Source of the DNA: Moorella thermoacetica
GTDB lineage: Bacteria > Bacillota > DSM-521 > Neomoorellales > Neomoorellaceae
DNA length: 64,000 bases
NCBI RefSeq assembly: GCF_001267405.1
Contig: NZ_CP012369.1
Coordinates: 832,001-896,000, forward strand
Direction: 5' to 3'
Part shown: positions 1 through 8,065 of the stretch, piece after piece
Position numbering within the stretch: the first letter of the stretch is position 1
Layout: each line of letters opens with the position of its first letter
The notes under the pieces: generated by a model
What the model saw: the letters and a program-made list of their open reading frames with translations, nothing else
The model's database searches: none
What the model was told of the DNA's origin: nothing
Position numbers and translations under genes: made by a program

Positions 1-14
1 GGGGAAGGTAGAGT

Positions 15-509
15 ATGGATTTCATGCCGTGGACGGCTCTGGTTTTTCAATCCATACCGGAAGAGATTATTCAAGTGGCGCTGGGTTTAGGTCTCATTGG
101 ACGCTACCCACGCATGAGATTTATTACGGCGATAGGCATAGGCGGGGGTGTCTTTTCATTTTTCTTTCGGCGTTTGCCTTATGATTTTGGCGTTCATACC
201 CTGGCGCAATTGATTGTCTTGATCTTGCTTTTACACTTCATTGTTCGAGTGGATTATTTTGAGGCAACCATGGCGGCCTTTTTAGGGGTATTGGCTGTGG
301 GCATTGTTGAGGGTATATCTATCCCCACAGTTTCATACTTAACCGGTATTAGTTTCGAAACGGCCCTGCATGACCCGTGGCTCAGGGTACTCTTTCCCAT
401 TCCAGATGAAATCATCCTGGGGGCGGCAGCCTACCTCTGCCGGCGGTGGCGCCTTTCCCTCGTCTTCAGCAGGAGCCTTCTTGAGAACCGGGACCGAAAG
501 GAACAATGA
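15..509 (+). CDS. Polytopic membrane protein of the agr-like locus, function unknown
   Basis: I do not recognise the family. The 164-residue product has about five hydrophobic segments (around residues 18-35, 38-52, 60-78, 84-105 and 130-145) and ends in a basic cytoplasmic tail, so it is an integral membrane protein. It starts at ATG with a GGGGAAGG ribosome site a few bases upstream. Its stop overlaps the ATG of the sensor-kinase gene at 506, so the two are translationally coupled. In this position it may supply membrane segments to the sensor, because the kinase itself has only two. That role is inference. Confidence 0.65.
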   Translation: MDFMPWTALVFQSIPEEIIQVALGLGLIGRYPRMRFITAIGIGGGVFSFFFRRLPYDFGVHTLAQLIVLILLLHFIVRVDYFEATMAAFLGVLAVGIVEGISIPTVSYLTGISFETALHDPWLRVLFPIPDEIILGAAAYLCRRWRLSLVFSRSLLENRDRKEQ

Positions 510-712
510 AGATGAAGAATAGAAATTTTACTCTGGTGATCCTGATTTTGGTCCTGCTCCAGACCTTCTTAATTTGCCTGCTGAATCTTAGTTACTACGC
601 CCAGGCGGATTAACCCCCGCAGATTGGACATATGCACCCGACATTAAGCTCTCTTGCAATTTTTCTTCAAGCTTTTAAGGGGCAAAGGCTTCCGGATACG
701 CACCAATTTACG

Positions 713-1597
713 TCACACCCTCACGGGATATCTGGGCTGCAATCCTGTCTCGATATGACGACGGTAAAACTTGGCCGGCGACAGGTAGTGTAAACTAGAG
801 TGCAATCGGCGGTTGTTATAACGGCTAACGAATTCCACGACCGCCTGATATGCCTCCGCGTAGGTCCCAAACTCGCCCATCGACAAGCATTCATCCTCAA
901 GAAGCCGATGGTACGATTCGATATATGCGTTCATATTCGGTGTCTTGGGCGGTATTCTCTCGTGTAGGACATTCCATCGCTCACATTCCGATTCAAACAG
1001 ATGGCTTACAAACTGGGGTCCATTATCCGAACGGATGATGGGTAATGGTAAATTCCTTTGAAGAATCTGACGTTTCCACAATGCTGCTCGAAAAGTTTCA
1101 ACGGCATGTCTGGCTTCACAGGTTAGACCAATATGATAGCCCACAATCTGCCTGTCATAGACGTCAATGTACGACAGCACAAAGAAAAACCGGTCTTCTC
1201 CTGCAATGTATCCGTACTTGACATCGACCTCCCAGAGCTGGTTTGGCGCTGTGATAGTGCGGTTCTGGGCCAAATTCCGCGGGTGTTTCCGACGGAGGTT
1301 CCGTTGTGGCCGCAGAATATCCAGTTCCTTACACAAGCGGTATACCTTTTTCTCGTTCACCACCAGCTCATGATCTTGTCGAAGCATATGAGTGAGCTTA
1401 CGGTACCCGTAGGCGTAACCATCACCGGAAATAGACTCCATAATCCATTCCTTAATCTGTTCATCACTGACCTTGCGGCCGCCCACAGTCAGTGAATGAC
1501 CAGGAAACGGACGTCCACCCGTCGTGGTATGCGGCTTGGGTTCATGTGTTAATTGATAATAATAGGTGGATCGAGAAACCCCCACTATGCGCAGCAC
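713..1597 (-). CDS. IS3-family transposase OrfB (DDE integrase domain)
   Basis: OrfB holds the catalytic rve domain: WEVDVKYGY (first Asp), RSDNGPQF (second Asp) and NAYIESYHRLLEDE (Glu), with the usual YNNRRLHSSL motif near the C-terminus. It catalyses copy-out transposition of the element. The frame is open upstream of the GTG at 1597 and overlaps the end of orfA. The functional protein is therefore most likely an OrfAB fusion made by a -1 frameshift on the A7G run at 1668-1675 (minus strand). All catalytic motifs are intact, so the element could be active. Confidence 0.9.
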   Translation of the reverse strand: MLRIVGVSRSTYYYQLTHEPKPHTTTGGRPFPGHSLTVGGRKVSDEQIKEWIMESISGDGYAYGYRKLTHMLRQDHELVVNEKKVYRLCKELDILRPQRNLRRKHPRNLAQNRTITAPNQLWEVDVKYGYIAGEDRFFFVLSYIDVYDRQIVGYHIGLTCEARHAVETFRAALWKRQILQRNLPLPIIRSDNGPQFVSHLFESECERWNVLHERIPPKTPNMNAYIESYHRLLEDECLSMGEFGTYAEAYQAVVEFVSRYNNRRLHSSLHYLSPAKFYRRHIETGLQPRYPVRV

Positions 1598-1641
1598 GAG
1601 AGTAGCGTTGTACCCGGCTGTGATCCACTTGTGCGCAATGG

Positions 1642-1983
1642 CTACTTTATCTGCAAGTGAGGGTTGGCTTTTTTTAATAGGTCACGCAATATAGCAATTT
1701 CAAGGTCTTTTTCGCCCAGAAGTTGCTTTAGATGGGTATTCTGTTTGTCTAACTCACGGTTCTCTGCAACGAGTCGGGCGTGTTCCTGCTGAGTAACGTG
1801 GGTGGCGTTTCCCTTTGGGCTACTGCCTTGCATGGGTTGGCCGGCTTTGTACTGACGAACCCATCGGCTGACAATATTCGGCCGGATATCATACTTCCGA
1901 GCAACGACGGAATTATTTCCGGCAGCGATGGCCTGTTCGACGACCTGGCGCTTGAACTCTAGGGTAAATTTCCGACGTTCCAC
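1642..1983 (-). CDS. IS3-family transposase OrfA (helix-turn-helix)
   Basis: This is the 113-residue DNA-binding subunit. It has an N-terminal helix-turn-helix (RRKFTLEFKRQVVEQAIAAG, then a NSVVARKYDI-like recognition helix) and a C-terminal leucine-zipper-like coiled coil ending ILRDLLKKANPHL. It starts at GTG 1983 behind AGGAGG. The codons TTA AAA AAA GCC near its end form the slippery A AAA AAG heptamer that feeds ribosomes into the orfB frame. Confidence 0.9.
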   Translation of the reverse strand: MERRKFTLEFKRQVVEQAIAAGNNSVVARKYDIRPNIVSRWVRQYKAGQPMQGSSPKGNATHVTQQEHARLVAENRELDKQNTHLKQLLGEKDLEIAILRDLLKKANPHLQIK

Positions 1984-2909
1984 TTGAATAACCTCCTGAC
2001 CTTATAGTCTCATGAATTTGGAAGATTGTCCAATCTAATTTCGGGGCTTAAGAGCAGGAGGCCTTCCCAATTTTCCCCATAGAAGGCACGCCTAGGGCCA
2101 TCTTGATACTCTCATCGTTACTCCTATTGACTTCCCTGGGTATGATTTATATTTTATTCACGGCCACCAACAGGGACATCCAACTGATGCGTCAGGAAAT
2201 CTATATCGCCAACCTGAAGGAGAGCATGAAAAGCCTGCGCGCCCAGCGCCACGATTTCATCAGCCACCTGCAAACGGTCTACGGCCTGCTGCAATTGGGA
2301 ATGAACGAGGCCGGCCTGGAGTATATCGCCTCCGTTTGCAAGGAGGTACGCCAGCCCACCCGGATCATCGAGGTCAGCCAGCCGGCCCTGGCCGGGCTCT
2401 TCCAGGCCAAGGCGACGGCCATCGAGGAGAAGGGGGTTAGTTTCCAGTATGAAATTAACAGCGACCTGAAGGGCCTGCTCTTACCACCCACGGACGCTAC
2501 CAGCATCTTTGGCAACCTCCTCGATAACGCCCTGGAAGCCACCCTGGCGGGTACCCCGGGAGGGGAAAAACGCATCTGGCTGCGGATCTATAATGAAGGC
2601 AACTGTCACTGTTTCGAAGTGGGTAACACCGGACCGGTTATTCCCCTGGAACTGCAGAAAAAGATTTTTGCCCGGGGGTTTACCACGAAAAAGGTCGATC
2701 GGGAGAGCCACGGCCAGGGCCTCTACATTGTCCAGAAGCTGGTGAAGGCCAATAATGGCCGGGTGGAGGTCAACAGTAGCGACCAGGGTACGGTCTTTAC
2801 TGTAAAATTTCCCATTTTTTCAAGTTGATTTTGTGATGGCGGCAGGAATTTTCGCGATCATGTAGAATAATATGGTAGCATTAACAAAGTTTTATGGAGC
2901 AGGTAAGCC

Positions 2910-3554
2910 TTGCTAAGCATTCATCAGCTCGCCCGGGTGGGCGCCGATTACCTGGTTTCCAGGTTGCCGGAGGGCGGGGGCAGGAAGCCGGAAGCAGAGG
3001 TCGTGGCTTTCGGCCTGGAGGTGGCCCTGGGTGGGGTCCTCCAGTTAGCAGTTTTCGTGATAGCAGCCTGGTACCTGGGCCTGGTACCGGAAATGATGGC
3101 CGCCCTGGCGACCATGGCCAGCTACCGCCTCCTGTCGGGAGGCGTCCATGCCAGTGCCTACTACCGCTGTTTGCTCTTATCTCTGATGACTCTGATCCTT
3201 CTGGCTCTTCTGGGCCGGGGGCTGGCGCTTGTGGCAGGAGGATACCTGCCGGCCCTGGCAGTAGGGGCATTTGTCACTAATCTTGATATTGCCCGGCGGC
3301 TGGTACCGGTAACTACGCCGGCGGCACCCATTAGCAATCACCGGCGCCGGGCCCGGTTAAAGCAGGCTGCTTATTTATGGTTAACGGGGTGGTTGCTAGT
3401 GATTATAGCCGGCTTCTACCTGGAATGGCCCCGGGGCATTCTGGCCAGCAGCCTTCTGGCCCTGGCCGTCCAGGGGTTGGCCTTGACTCCGGCCGGTTTT
3501 GCCGCTGTGGGGTGGGCCGACTCCCTTTTGCAGCGGATCCTGCCCCTGGGATAG
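2910..3554 (+). CDS. agrB: AgrB-like accessory gene regulator, autoinducer-processing protease
   Basis: AgrB is a membrane cysteine endopeptidase that cuts the C-terminal part off the AgrD propeptide and helps cyclise and export the signal. The 214-residue protein has the catalytic His and Cys in SGGVHASAYYRC (His80 and Cys87, the required 7-residue spacing), several membrane helices and the basic loop NHRRRARLK. It starts at TTG 2910 with GGAGCAGG upstream. An ATG at 2894 is out of frame. The gene follows the kinase remnant and is 16 bases before agrD, so the signal can probably still be made although the receptor gene is broken. Confidence 0.88.
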   Translation: MLSIHQLARVGADYLVSRLPEGGGRKPEAEVVAFGLEVALGGVLQLAVFVIAAWYLGLVPEMMAALATMASYRLLSGGVHASAYYRCLLLSLMTLILLALLGRGLALVAGGYLPALAVGAFVTNLDIARRLVPVTTPAAPISNHRRRARLKQAAYLWLTGWLLVIIAGFYLEWPRGILASSLLALAVQGLALTPAGFAAVGWADSLLQRILPLG

Positions 3555-3570
3555 AAAAGAGGAGGTGAGA

Positions 3571-3708
3571 ATGATGGTTAAAAGGCTGACTGCCATCATT
3601 GCCACCCTGGGTGTGGCCCTGGCGGTCTTGGTGGCCAACGGCAGCGTCCTGCCGACCAGTACATGGCTCTGGCACCAGCCGGAGGTCCCGGAGACCCTGC
3701 GTAAATAA
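3571..3708 (+). CDS. agrD: AgrD-like cyclic peptide autoinducer precursor
   Basis: This 45-residue precursor begins at ATG 3571 behind GAGGAGGTGAG. It has a basic amphipathic N-terminal helix (residues 1-22), a short core and the acidic C-terminal tail HQPEVPETLRK that AgrB removes. Aligning the tail with staphylococcal AgrD (DEPEVPKEL) puts Ser30 where the ring-forming Cys normally sits, giving a predicted five-residue ring STWLW with a tail such as LPT. There is no Cys in the protein, so the product would be a lactone, not a thiolactone. Identification rests on size, architecture and position after agrB; the ring assignment is inference. Confidence 0.8.
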   Translation: MMVKRLTAIIATLGVALAVLVANGSVLPTSTWLWHQPEVPETLRK

Positions 3709-3733
3709 ATAACTGGGTGTAGGGTTACATAGG

Positions 3734-3761
3734 AAAGGGGAGAAAAAACTCCCCTTTTTTT
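3734..3761 (+). terminator. Rho-independent terminator after agrD
   Basis: A 9-bp stem (AAAGGGGAG with CTCCCCTTT, loop A6) is followed by a run of T. It closes the agr-like operon before rlmN. Confidence 0.9.
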
Positions 3762-3838
3762 CATTCCCTGCTGCCGCCGGGCCGGGATTGTGGTATATTA
3801 TGGTATAGCTTCATTCATAATAAAGCCAGGAGATGGCC

Positions 3839-4903
3839 ATGACTACCAGAATTGACTTGCGGGGGCTGTTGCCCCAAGAATTGGAGGAGCTGGCAGTTCG
3901 GCTGGGGGAGGCGCCCTACCGTGGCCGGCAGATCTTTCGCTGGTTGCACGCCCGTCGGGCGAAAGGAATAGAGGTTATGTCCGATTTGCCCCGGGCTTTC
4001 CGGGAGCGTCTGGCGTTAGTAGCCGAACTACCTCCGGTAAGGGTTCTGAACCGCCTGGTGGCGGCTGACGGCCTGACGCGCAAGTTGCTCCTGGGCCTGG
4101 GTGACGGTAATAGCATCGAATGTGTTCTCATGATTTACAAAGACGGCCGCCGCAGGAATACCGCCTGCCTGTCCAGCCAGGTGGGTTGCGCCATGGGATG
4201 CAGTTTTTGCGCCACCGGTCAGGGCGGCCTCCAGCGTAACCTGACCGCCAGTGAGATTATCCTCCAGGCCCTGGCCCTGGGGGCGGAACTGGCGGAGGGG
4301 GAAGGGGGGAACCGGATCAGCAATATCGTCTTTATGGGTATGGGGGAACCACTCAATAACTATGAGGCCGTCATGAAAGGGGTACGTATTTTCGAAGATC
4401 CTTCGGGATGGGGCATCAGCCACAGGCGGATTACCCTGTCCACCTGCGGCATTGTTCCCGGCATCGAGCGACTGGCCAGGGAAAAACCGCCCCTGGAGCT
4501 GGCTGTTTCCCTGCATGCGGTCACTAACGAACTGCGGGATAAGCTGATGCCCATCAACAGGCGTTACCCCCTGGAAGAGCTTATCCCGGCCTGCCGCCGT
4601 TATGCTGAAATAACCGGGCGGCGGGTTACCTTCGAGTATGCCCTGATAGCCGGGGTCAACGACCGTCGGGAGGATGCCCGGGGTTTAAGCAGGCTTCTCC
4701 GGGATATGCTGGCCTTCGTAAACATAATCCCCCTGAACCCGGTGGCCGGGAGCGGGTTCAAAGGGGTACCCCCGGCGGCAGCCAGGGCTTTTGTTGCGCT
4801 GTTGCAGGAGGCGGGGCTGGAGGCAGCCATCCGTGATAGCCGGGGACAGGATATCGCCGCTGCTTGTGGCCAGTTACGTTTCGCGTCCAGGGAGGTGTTA
4901 TAA
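3839..4903 (+). CDS. rlmN: 23S rRNA (adenine-2503-C2)-methyltransferase RlmN
   Basis: RlmN is a radical-SAM enzyme that methylates C2 of A2503 in 23S rRNA (and A37 in some tRNAs). The CxxxCxxC cluster motif is CAMGCSFC (near residues 117-124), followed by GMGEPLNNY, and the C-terminal substrate-methylated cysteine lies in AAACGQL. The start is put at ATG 3839, six bases after CCAGGAG. The in-frame ATG at 3833 is too close to that site. Its TAA overlaps the ATG of the next gene, so rlmN heads the FHA-phosphatase-kinase operon, as it heads stp-prkC in Bacillus. Confidence 0.95.
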   Translation: MTTRIDLRGLLPQELEELAVRLGEAPYRGRQIFRWLHARRAKGIEVMSDLPRAFRERLALVAELPPVRVLNRLVAADGLTRKLLLGLGDGNSIECVLMIYKDGRRRNTACLSSQVGCAMGCSFCATGQGGLQRNLTASEIILQALALGAELAEGEGGNRISNIVFMGMGEPLNNYEAVMKGVRIFEDPSGWGISHRRITLSTCGIVPGIERLAREKPPLELAVSLHAVTNELRDKLMPINRRYPLEELIPACRRYAEITGRRVTFEYALIAGVNDRREDARGLSRLLRDMLAFVNIIPLNPVAGSGFKGVPPAAARAFVALLQEAGLEAAIRDSRGQDIAAACGQLRFASREVL

Positions 4904-5661
4904 TGGACTTGCTGGAGAAAAACGAACACTTCTGGCAACGGCTCTTTGACGGGCTTTTCCGCCGCGGCGGGGAAGTGGCCCTGCAACCGGTAGAAATCGC
5001 CAAAAAGCTGGCCAAGGTCATGGTGGCACGGCGGACGATCAGCGTTCACAACGTTTATGTACCCAACGTCTACCTGGTGAACCTGAGTCCCTATGATTTT
5101 GAGCGGCTCTCGGTTTTTGAGCATTCCCTGGCCCGGGAACTGGAGGACTATATCAGCAAAAAGGCGGCAGAACAGAATTACACCCTCGTTGGTAAACCCA
5201 GGGTGGAGTTTGAGGTTGAAGACGAGCTCACCCCCGGGGAGATGCGGGTGGCAGCGCGAATGGAGGAAGAACCGGAGACGGCCAGCGGGAATGTTGCCGG
5301 GCCGGCGGCGGAGGAAGGCGATACCCTTATTTACCGGGCAATTGATGAAGCTCCCGGACCGCCGGAAGAACCGGCTTTAAAATTGGCGGTACTGGAAGGA
5401 CCGGATGCGGGTCGTACTTTTCTTCTCCAGAAGGGCAGACAGGTTCTGGGCCGCCAGCCGGCCTGTGATTTTGTCCTCACCGATGAGCAGGTCTCCCGGC
5501 GGCACTGCCAGGTGGAGGAGAGCCACGACCGCGTCCTGGTAACGGACCTGGGCAGCCGTAACGGGACCATGGTTAATGGTAGGAGGGTAGAGCGGGCCTT
5601 CCTGAAGCCCGGAGACCGCCTGCAGGTGGGGCGGAGCGTGCTGGAGTTACAGGTTAGCTGA
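4903..5661 (+). CDS. FHA-domain protein with DUF3662 N-terminus (FhaA-like)
   Basis: The 252-residue protein has an N-terminal DUF3662-type domain (residues 1-120, with VHNVYVPNVYLVNLSPYDFERL), an acidic linker and a C-terminal FHA domain (about 165-250) carrying GRQPACDFVL, VSRRHCQV and DLGSRNGT. FHA domains bind phosphothreonine, so it is probably a target or adaptor of the PASTA kinase encoded downstream. It has no membrane segment. The ATG at 4903 overlaps the rlmN stop and follows GGAGGTG. Actinobacterial FhaA has the same architecture and gene context. Confidence 0.88.
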   Translation: MDLLEKNEHFWQRLFDGLFRRGGEVALQPVEIAKKLAKVMVARRTISVHNVYVPNVYLVNLSPYDFERLSVFEHSLARELEDYISKKAAEQNYTLVGKPRVEFEVEDELTPGEMRVAARMEEEPETASGNVAGPAAEEGDTLIYRAIDEAPGPPEEPALKLAVLEGPDAGRTFLLQKGRQVLGRQPACDFVLTDEQVSRRHCQVEESHDRVLVTDLGSRNGTMVNGRRVERAFLKPGDRLQVGRSVLELQVS

Positions 5662-5663
5662 AG

Positions 5664-6152
5664 TTGGGTCGGGTGATTGTTTTGGGCGAAGTTTTGCTGG
5701 TCGGGTTAAGGTTTGTCTTTGTGCTTTTGATCTATATCTTTGTCTGGCATGTACTGCGGCTAATGTACCTGGAACTGGGCTTGGCCCCGGCACAAAGTTC
5801 GCGAAAACGCCCGGTTCTGGTGGTCCTGGATGCAAAAAATGGGGGAGCAAAAAGAGGAGAAAGCTACCCCCTCGGCGAAAATATTAGCATTGGCCGCGAT
5901 AACCACAACGATATTATTATTAATGACAGCCACGTTTCCGCCAGACATGCTGTAATCACCCGCCAGGGAAGAGAATGGAAAATCCTGGATCTGGATAGTA
6001 CCAATGGTACCTACGTTAACGGCCTGCGGCTAACCGGTCCGCATAGTTTACGGCCCGGCGATAAGATAAGTATCGGCGGCGTGACTTTCAAAGTGGGGTG
6101 GGAAGATGCAAGCCGAAGCCCTTTCCCATACCGGACTGGTGCGGCCCGGTAA
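5664..6152 (+). CDS. Membrane-anchored FHA-domain protein (FhaB-like)
   Basis: One N-terminal membrane helix (about residues 6-32) precedes a cytoplasmic FHA domain (about 65-150) with IGRDNHNDIII, VSARHAVI and DLDSTNGTYVNG. It should bind phosphothreonine at the membrane, near the FtsW/RodA protein and kinase of the same operon. TTG 5664 is used here; GTG 5673 in the same frame is an alternative and neither has a strong ribosome site. The last 47 bases overlap the phosphatase gene, which has its own ribosome site. Confidence 0.85.
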   Translation: MGRVIVLGEVLLVGLRFVFVLLIYIFVWHVLRLMYLELGLAPAQSSRKRPVLVVLDAKNGGAKRGESYPLGENISIGRDNHNDIIINDSHVSARHAVITRQGREWKILDLDSTNGTYVNGLRLTGPHSLRPGDKISIGGVTFKVGWEDASRSPFPYRTGAAR

Positions 6153-6816
6153 TGAAGATTACTTTATCCTCGATGTTGAGCGGGGGCTATTAGCAGTAGC
6201 TGATGGCATGGGCGGCCACCAGGCCGGGGAGGTTGCCAGCCAACTGGCCCTGCGCGCCCTGGCAGATAAACTCTTTAACGGGCCGGAGGGGGAGCCCCTG
6301 CCCCGGCTCCTGGCAGCCGCTGCCTTTGCTAATGAGGTAGTTTACCGGTCTTCCTTAAGCAGCCAGGAGAGGGAAGGAATGGGTACTACTATGACGGCTG
6401 TCTGGGTAACGGGGTCCAGGGCCTACCTGACCCATATCGGTGACAGCCGGGCCTATCTTTTCCGGGACGGACAATTACAGGTCCTTACCGACGATCATTC
6501 TTATGTAGGCGAGTTGGTTCGACGCGGCGGCCTGACTGCGGAGGAGGCCCGCCTGCATCCCCGGCGTAATATCCTTACCCGGGCCCTGGGGACCGAGGTC
6601 CGGGTGGAGATTGACAGCCGGGAGCTGGAATTAAAAACCGGGGACAGGCTCCTCCTATGTACTGATGGGCTGTATGAAGTCATCCCTGATGCTGAACTGG
6701 CCAGCATCCTGGGGGAAAATTTATCCCTGGCAGCGACTGCCAGGAAGCTCCTGGACCTGGCCCTCGAGCGGGGAGGGCCGGATAATATCACGGTGGTGTT
6801 GGGCCTCTATGATTAA
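6106..6816 (+). CDS. stp: PP2C-type Ser/Thr protein phosphatase (Stp/PrpC)
   Basis: This Mn/Mg-dependent phosphatase reverses PASTA-kinase phosphorylation. The 236-residue protein has the PP2C metal motifs: RPGNEDYF, ADGMGGHQAG, GDSRAY, CTDGLYE and GGPDNITV. It is a soluble catalytic domain with no additions. ATG 6106 follows GGGGTGGGAAG inside the end of the FhaB-like gene. The partner kinase lies three genes downstream. Confidence 0.94.
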   Translation: MQAEALSHTGLVRPGNEDYFILDVERGLLAVADGMGGHQAGEVASQLALRALADKLFNGPEGEPLPRLLAAAAFANEVVYRSSLSSQEREGMGTTMTAVWVTGSRAYLTHIGDSRAYLFRDGQLQVLTDDHSYVGELVRRGGLTAEEARLHPRRNILTRALGTEVRVEIDSRELELKTGDRLLLCTDGLYEVIPDAELASILGENLSLAATARKLLDLALERGGPDNITVVLGLYD

Positions 6817-6847
6817 TACCGGTGCTGGTACCGGACGGAGGCAGGAG

Positions 6848-8065
6848 ATGGCCCTGCTGGCCTGGCCGTCCCTGATAATCATGGCCGGATATGGCTACAT
6901 GGTGAATTCTGGCCTCCACCACCCAGGCTGGCAACCGGCTTATGCCCTGGCCCTTCTCCTGGGCGGGTTCTGGGGTGTACACTTGATTTTACGGGTTACC
7001 CGCCACGGTGGTGATGAATTTCTCCTGCCCCTGGCAGCCGTATTAACTACCCTGGGATTGACTTTTTTATTCCGCCTGGACCCCGGCCTGGCCTACCGCC
7101 AGATTATCTGGACTATCCTGGGTTTGCTGGTACTGGTGGCCGTGACCACCGGCTTCCGGGATTACCAGCGCCTGGAACAGTACCCCTACCTCTTCCTGTC
7201 CTTGGGGCTCTTTTTCCTGGCCTTTACTGTTGTGGCCGGGACGCGCATCGGTGGGGCTAAGAGCTGGGTGACCCTGGGATCCTTCCAGATGCAGCCGGTT
7301 GAAGCGGTCAAGGTTCTGATGGTCATGTATCTGGCCGGTTACCTGAGCGATAAGCGGGAATTATTGGTCCAGGGAATGGGGCGCCCTACCTGGGGCCCCC
7401 TTCTGGCGGCTACGGCCCTGGCGGTTTTACTCCTGGTTATCCAGCGGGATCTGGGGTCAGCACTGATCCTCCTGGCCACCTTCCTGGCCATGCTTTACCT
7501 GGCTACTGGTAAACGCCGTTATGTGGCAGCGGGTGCAGGCCTGTTTACTCTGGGGGCGTTGCTGGCTTACCGTCTTTTTCCCTACCTGCGGGTGCGGATC
7601 GCCATCTGGCTCAACCCGTGGACGGACGCTGCCGGAGCTGGTTACCAGATCGTGCAGGCGCTGATTGCCCTGGGAAGCGGAGGCGTCTTTGGCACCGGAC
7701 TGGGGCTGGGCCATTCCCAGTTGATTCCTGCCGTGGCCACCGATTTTATTTTTGTTACCATGGGGGAAGAAATGGGGCTTTTCGGGAGCATCGGCGTCGC
7801 CCTTCTTTATCTTTTATTTGCCCTGCGCGGTTTCCGGACCGCCCTTGGCGCCAGGGAAGAGCAGGGTATCCTGCTGGCAGGGGGGCTGACAGTTCTGGTT
7901 ACCTTTCAGGCTTTTATCATTATGGCTGGCGTCAGTAAACTCCTGCCCTTGACGGGTGTGACCTTGCCTTTTGTAAGTTACGGCGGGAGCTCCCTGGTTA
8001 TCAGCTACCTGATTCTGGGGTTGCTCCTGAATATCAGCGCCGCCGGCCGGGTGAGCAAACCTTGA
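6848..8065 (+). CDS. FtsW/RodA/SpoVE-family peptidoglycan glycosyltransferase
   Basis: A SEDS protein that polymerises lipid II glycan strands at the membrane, acting with a class B penicillin-binding protein. There are about ten to twelve membrane helices, with the conserved LGLGHSQLIPAVATDFIF loop, MGEEMGL and the C-terminal GVTLPFVSYGGSS. ATG 6848 is preferred because GGAGG lies six bases upstream; ATG 6809, overlapping the phosphatase stop, is in the same frame and would add 13 residues. The next gene encodes the transpeptidase and overlaps it by 4 bases. Position in the operon resembles actinobacterial rodA; I cannot separate RodA from FtsW by sequence alone. Confidence 0.9.
   Translation: MALLAWPSLIIMAGYGYMVNSGLHHPGWQPAYALALLLGGFWGVHLILRVTRHGGDEFLLPLAAVLTTLGLTFLFRLDPGLAYRQIIWTILGLLVLVAVTTGFRDYQRLEQYPYLFLSLGLFFLAFTVVAGTRIGGAKSWVTLGSFQMQPVEAVKVLMVMYLAGYLSDKRELLVQGMGRPTWGPLLAATALAVLLLVIQRDLGSALILLATFLAMLYLATGKRRYVAAGAGLFTLGALLAYRLFPYLRVRIAIWLNPWTDAAGAGYQIVQALIALGSGGVFGTGLGLGHSQLIPAVATDFIFVTMGEEMGLFGSIGVALLYLLFALRGFRTALGAREEQGILLAGGLTVLVTFQAFIIMAGVSKLLPLTGVTLPFVSYGGSSLVISYLILGLLLNISAAGRVSKP

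Larger units (their letters stand above)
610..2051 (-). mobile_element. IS3-family insertion sequence in the agr kinase gene
   Basis: The element carries OrfA and OrfB on the minus strand. Its ends share the 10-bp inverted repeat AGATTGGACA (621-630 and 2027-2036). Outside this, the ends also resemble each other (TTAACCCCCG on the left, TTAAGCCCCG read inward on the right), which places the termini near 610 and 2051. Only a 2-bp possible target duplication (GA, 608-609 and 2052-2053) is visible, so the exact ends are uncertain by a few bases. Confidence 0.85.
506..2828 (+). pseudogene. Agr-type sensor histidine kinase split by an IS element
   Basis: Two pieces of one gene are visible. The first (506-609) encodes an initiator Met and a membrane segment ending in YYAQA. 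The second (open from 2052, ending 2828) begins EQEAFPIFPIEG, followed by a second membrane segment, a Spo0B/DcuS-like dimerisation helix with the phosphoacceptor motif RHDFISHLQ, and a HATPase_c domain (N box NLLDNALEA, G boxes with GHGQGLYI-like SHGQGLYI). Removing 610-2053 joins them in frame to give about 292 residues, the usual size of this kinase class. As it stands the 3' part could only be made from an internal start (TTG at 2103), which would lack the first membrane segment. The gene lies directly before agrB-agrD, so it was presumably the peptide receptor. Confidence 0.8.

Noticed and set aside
2894-3280. Open frame starting at ATG 2894
   Set aside because: Its product is Gly/Pro/Arg-rich without domains and it overlaps agrB in another frame; the AgrB frame from TTG 2910 has clear catalytic residues.
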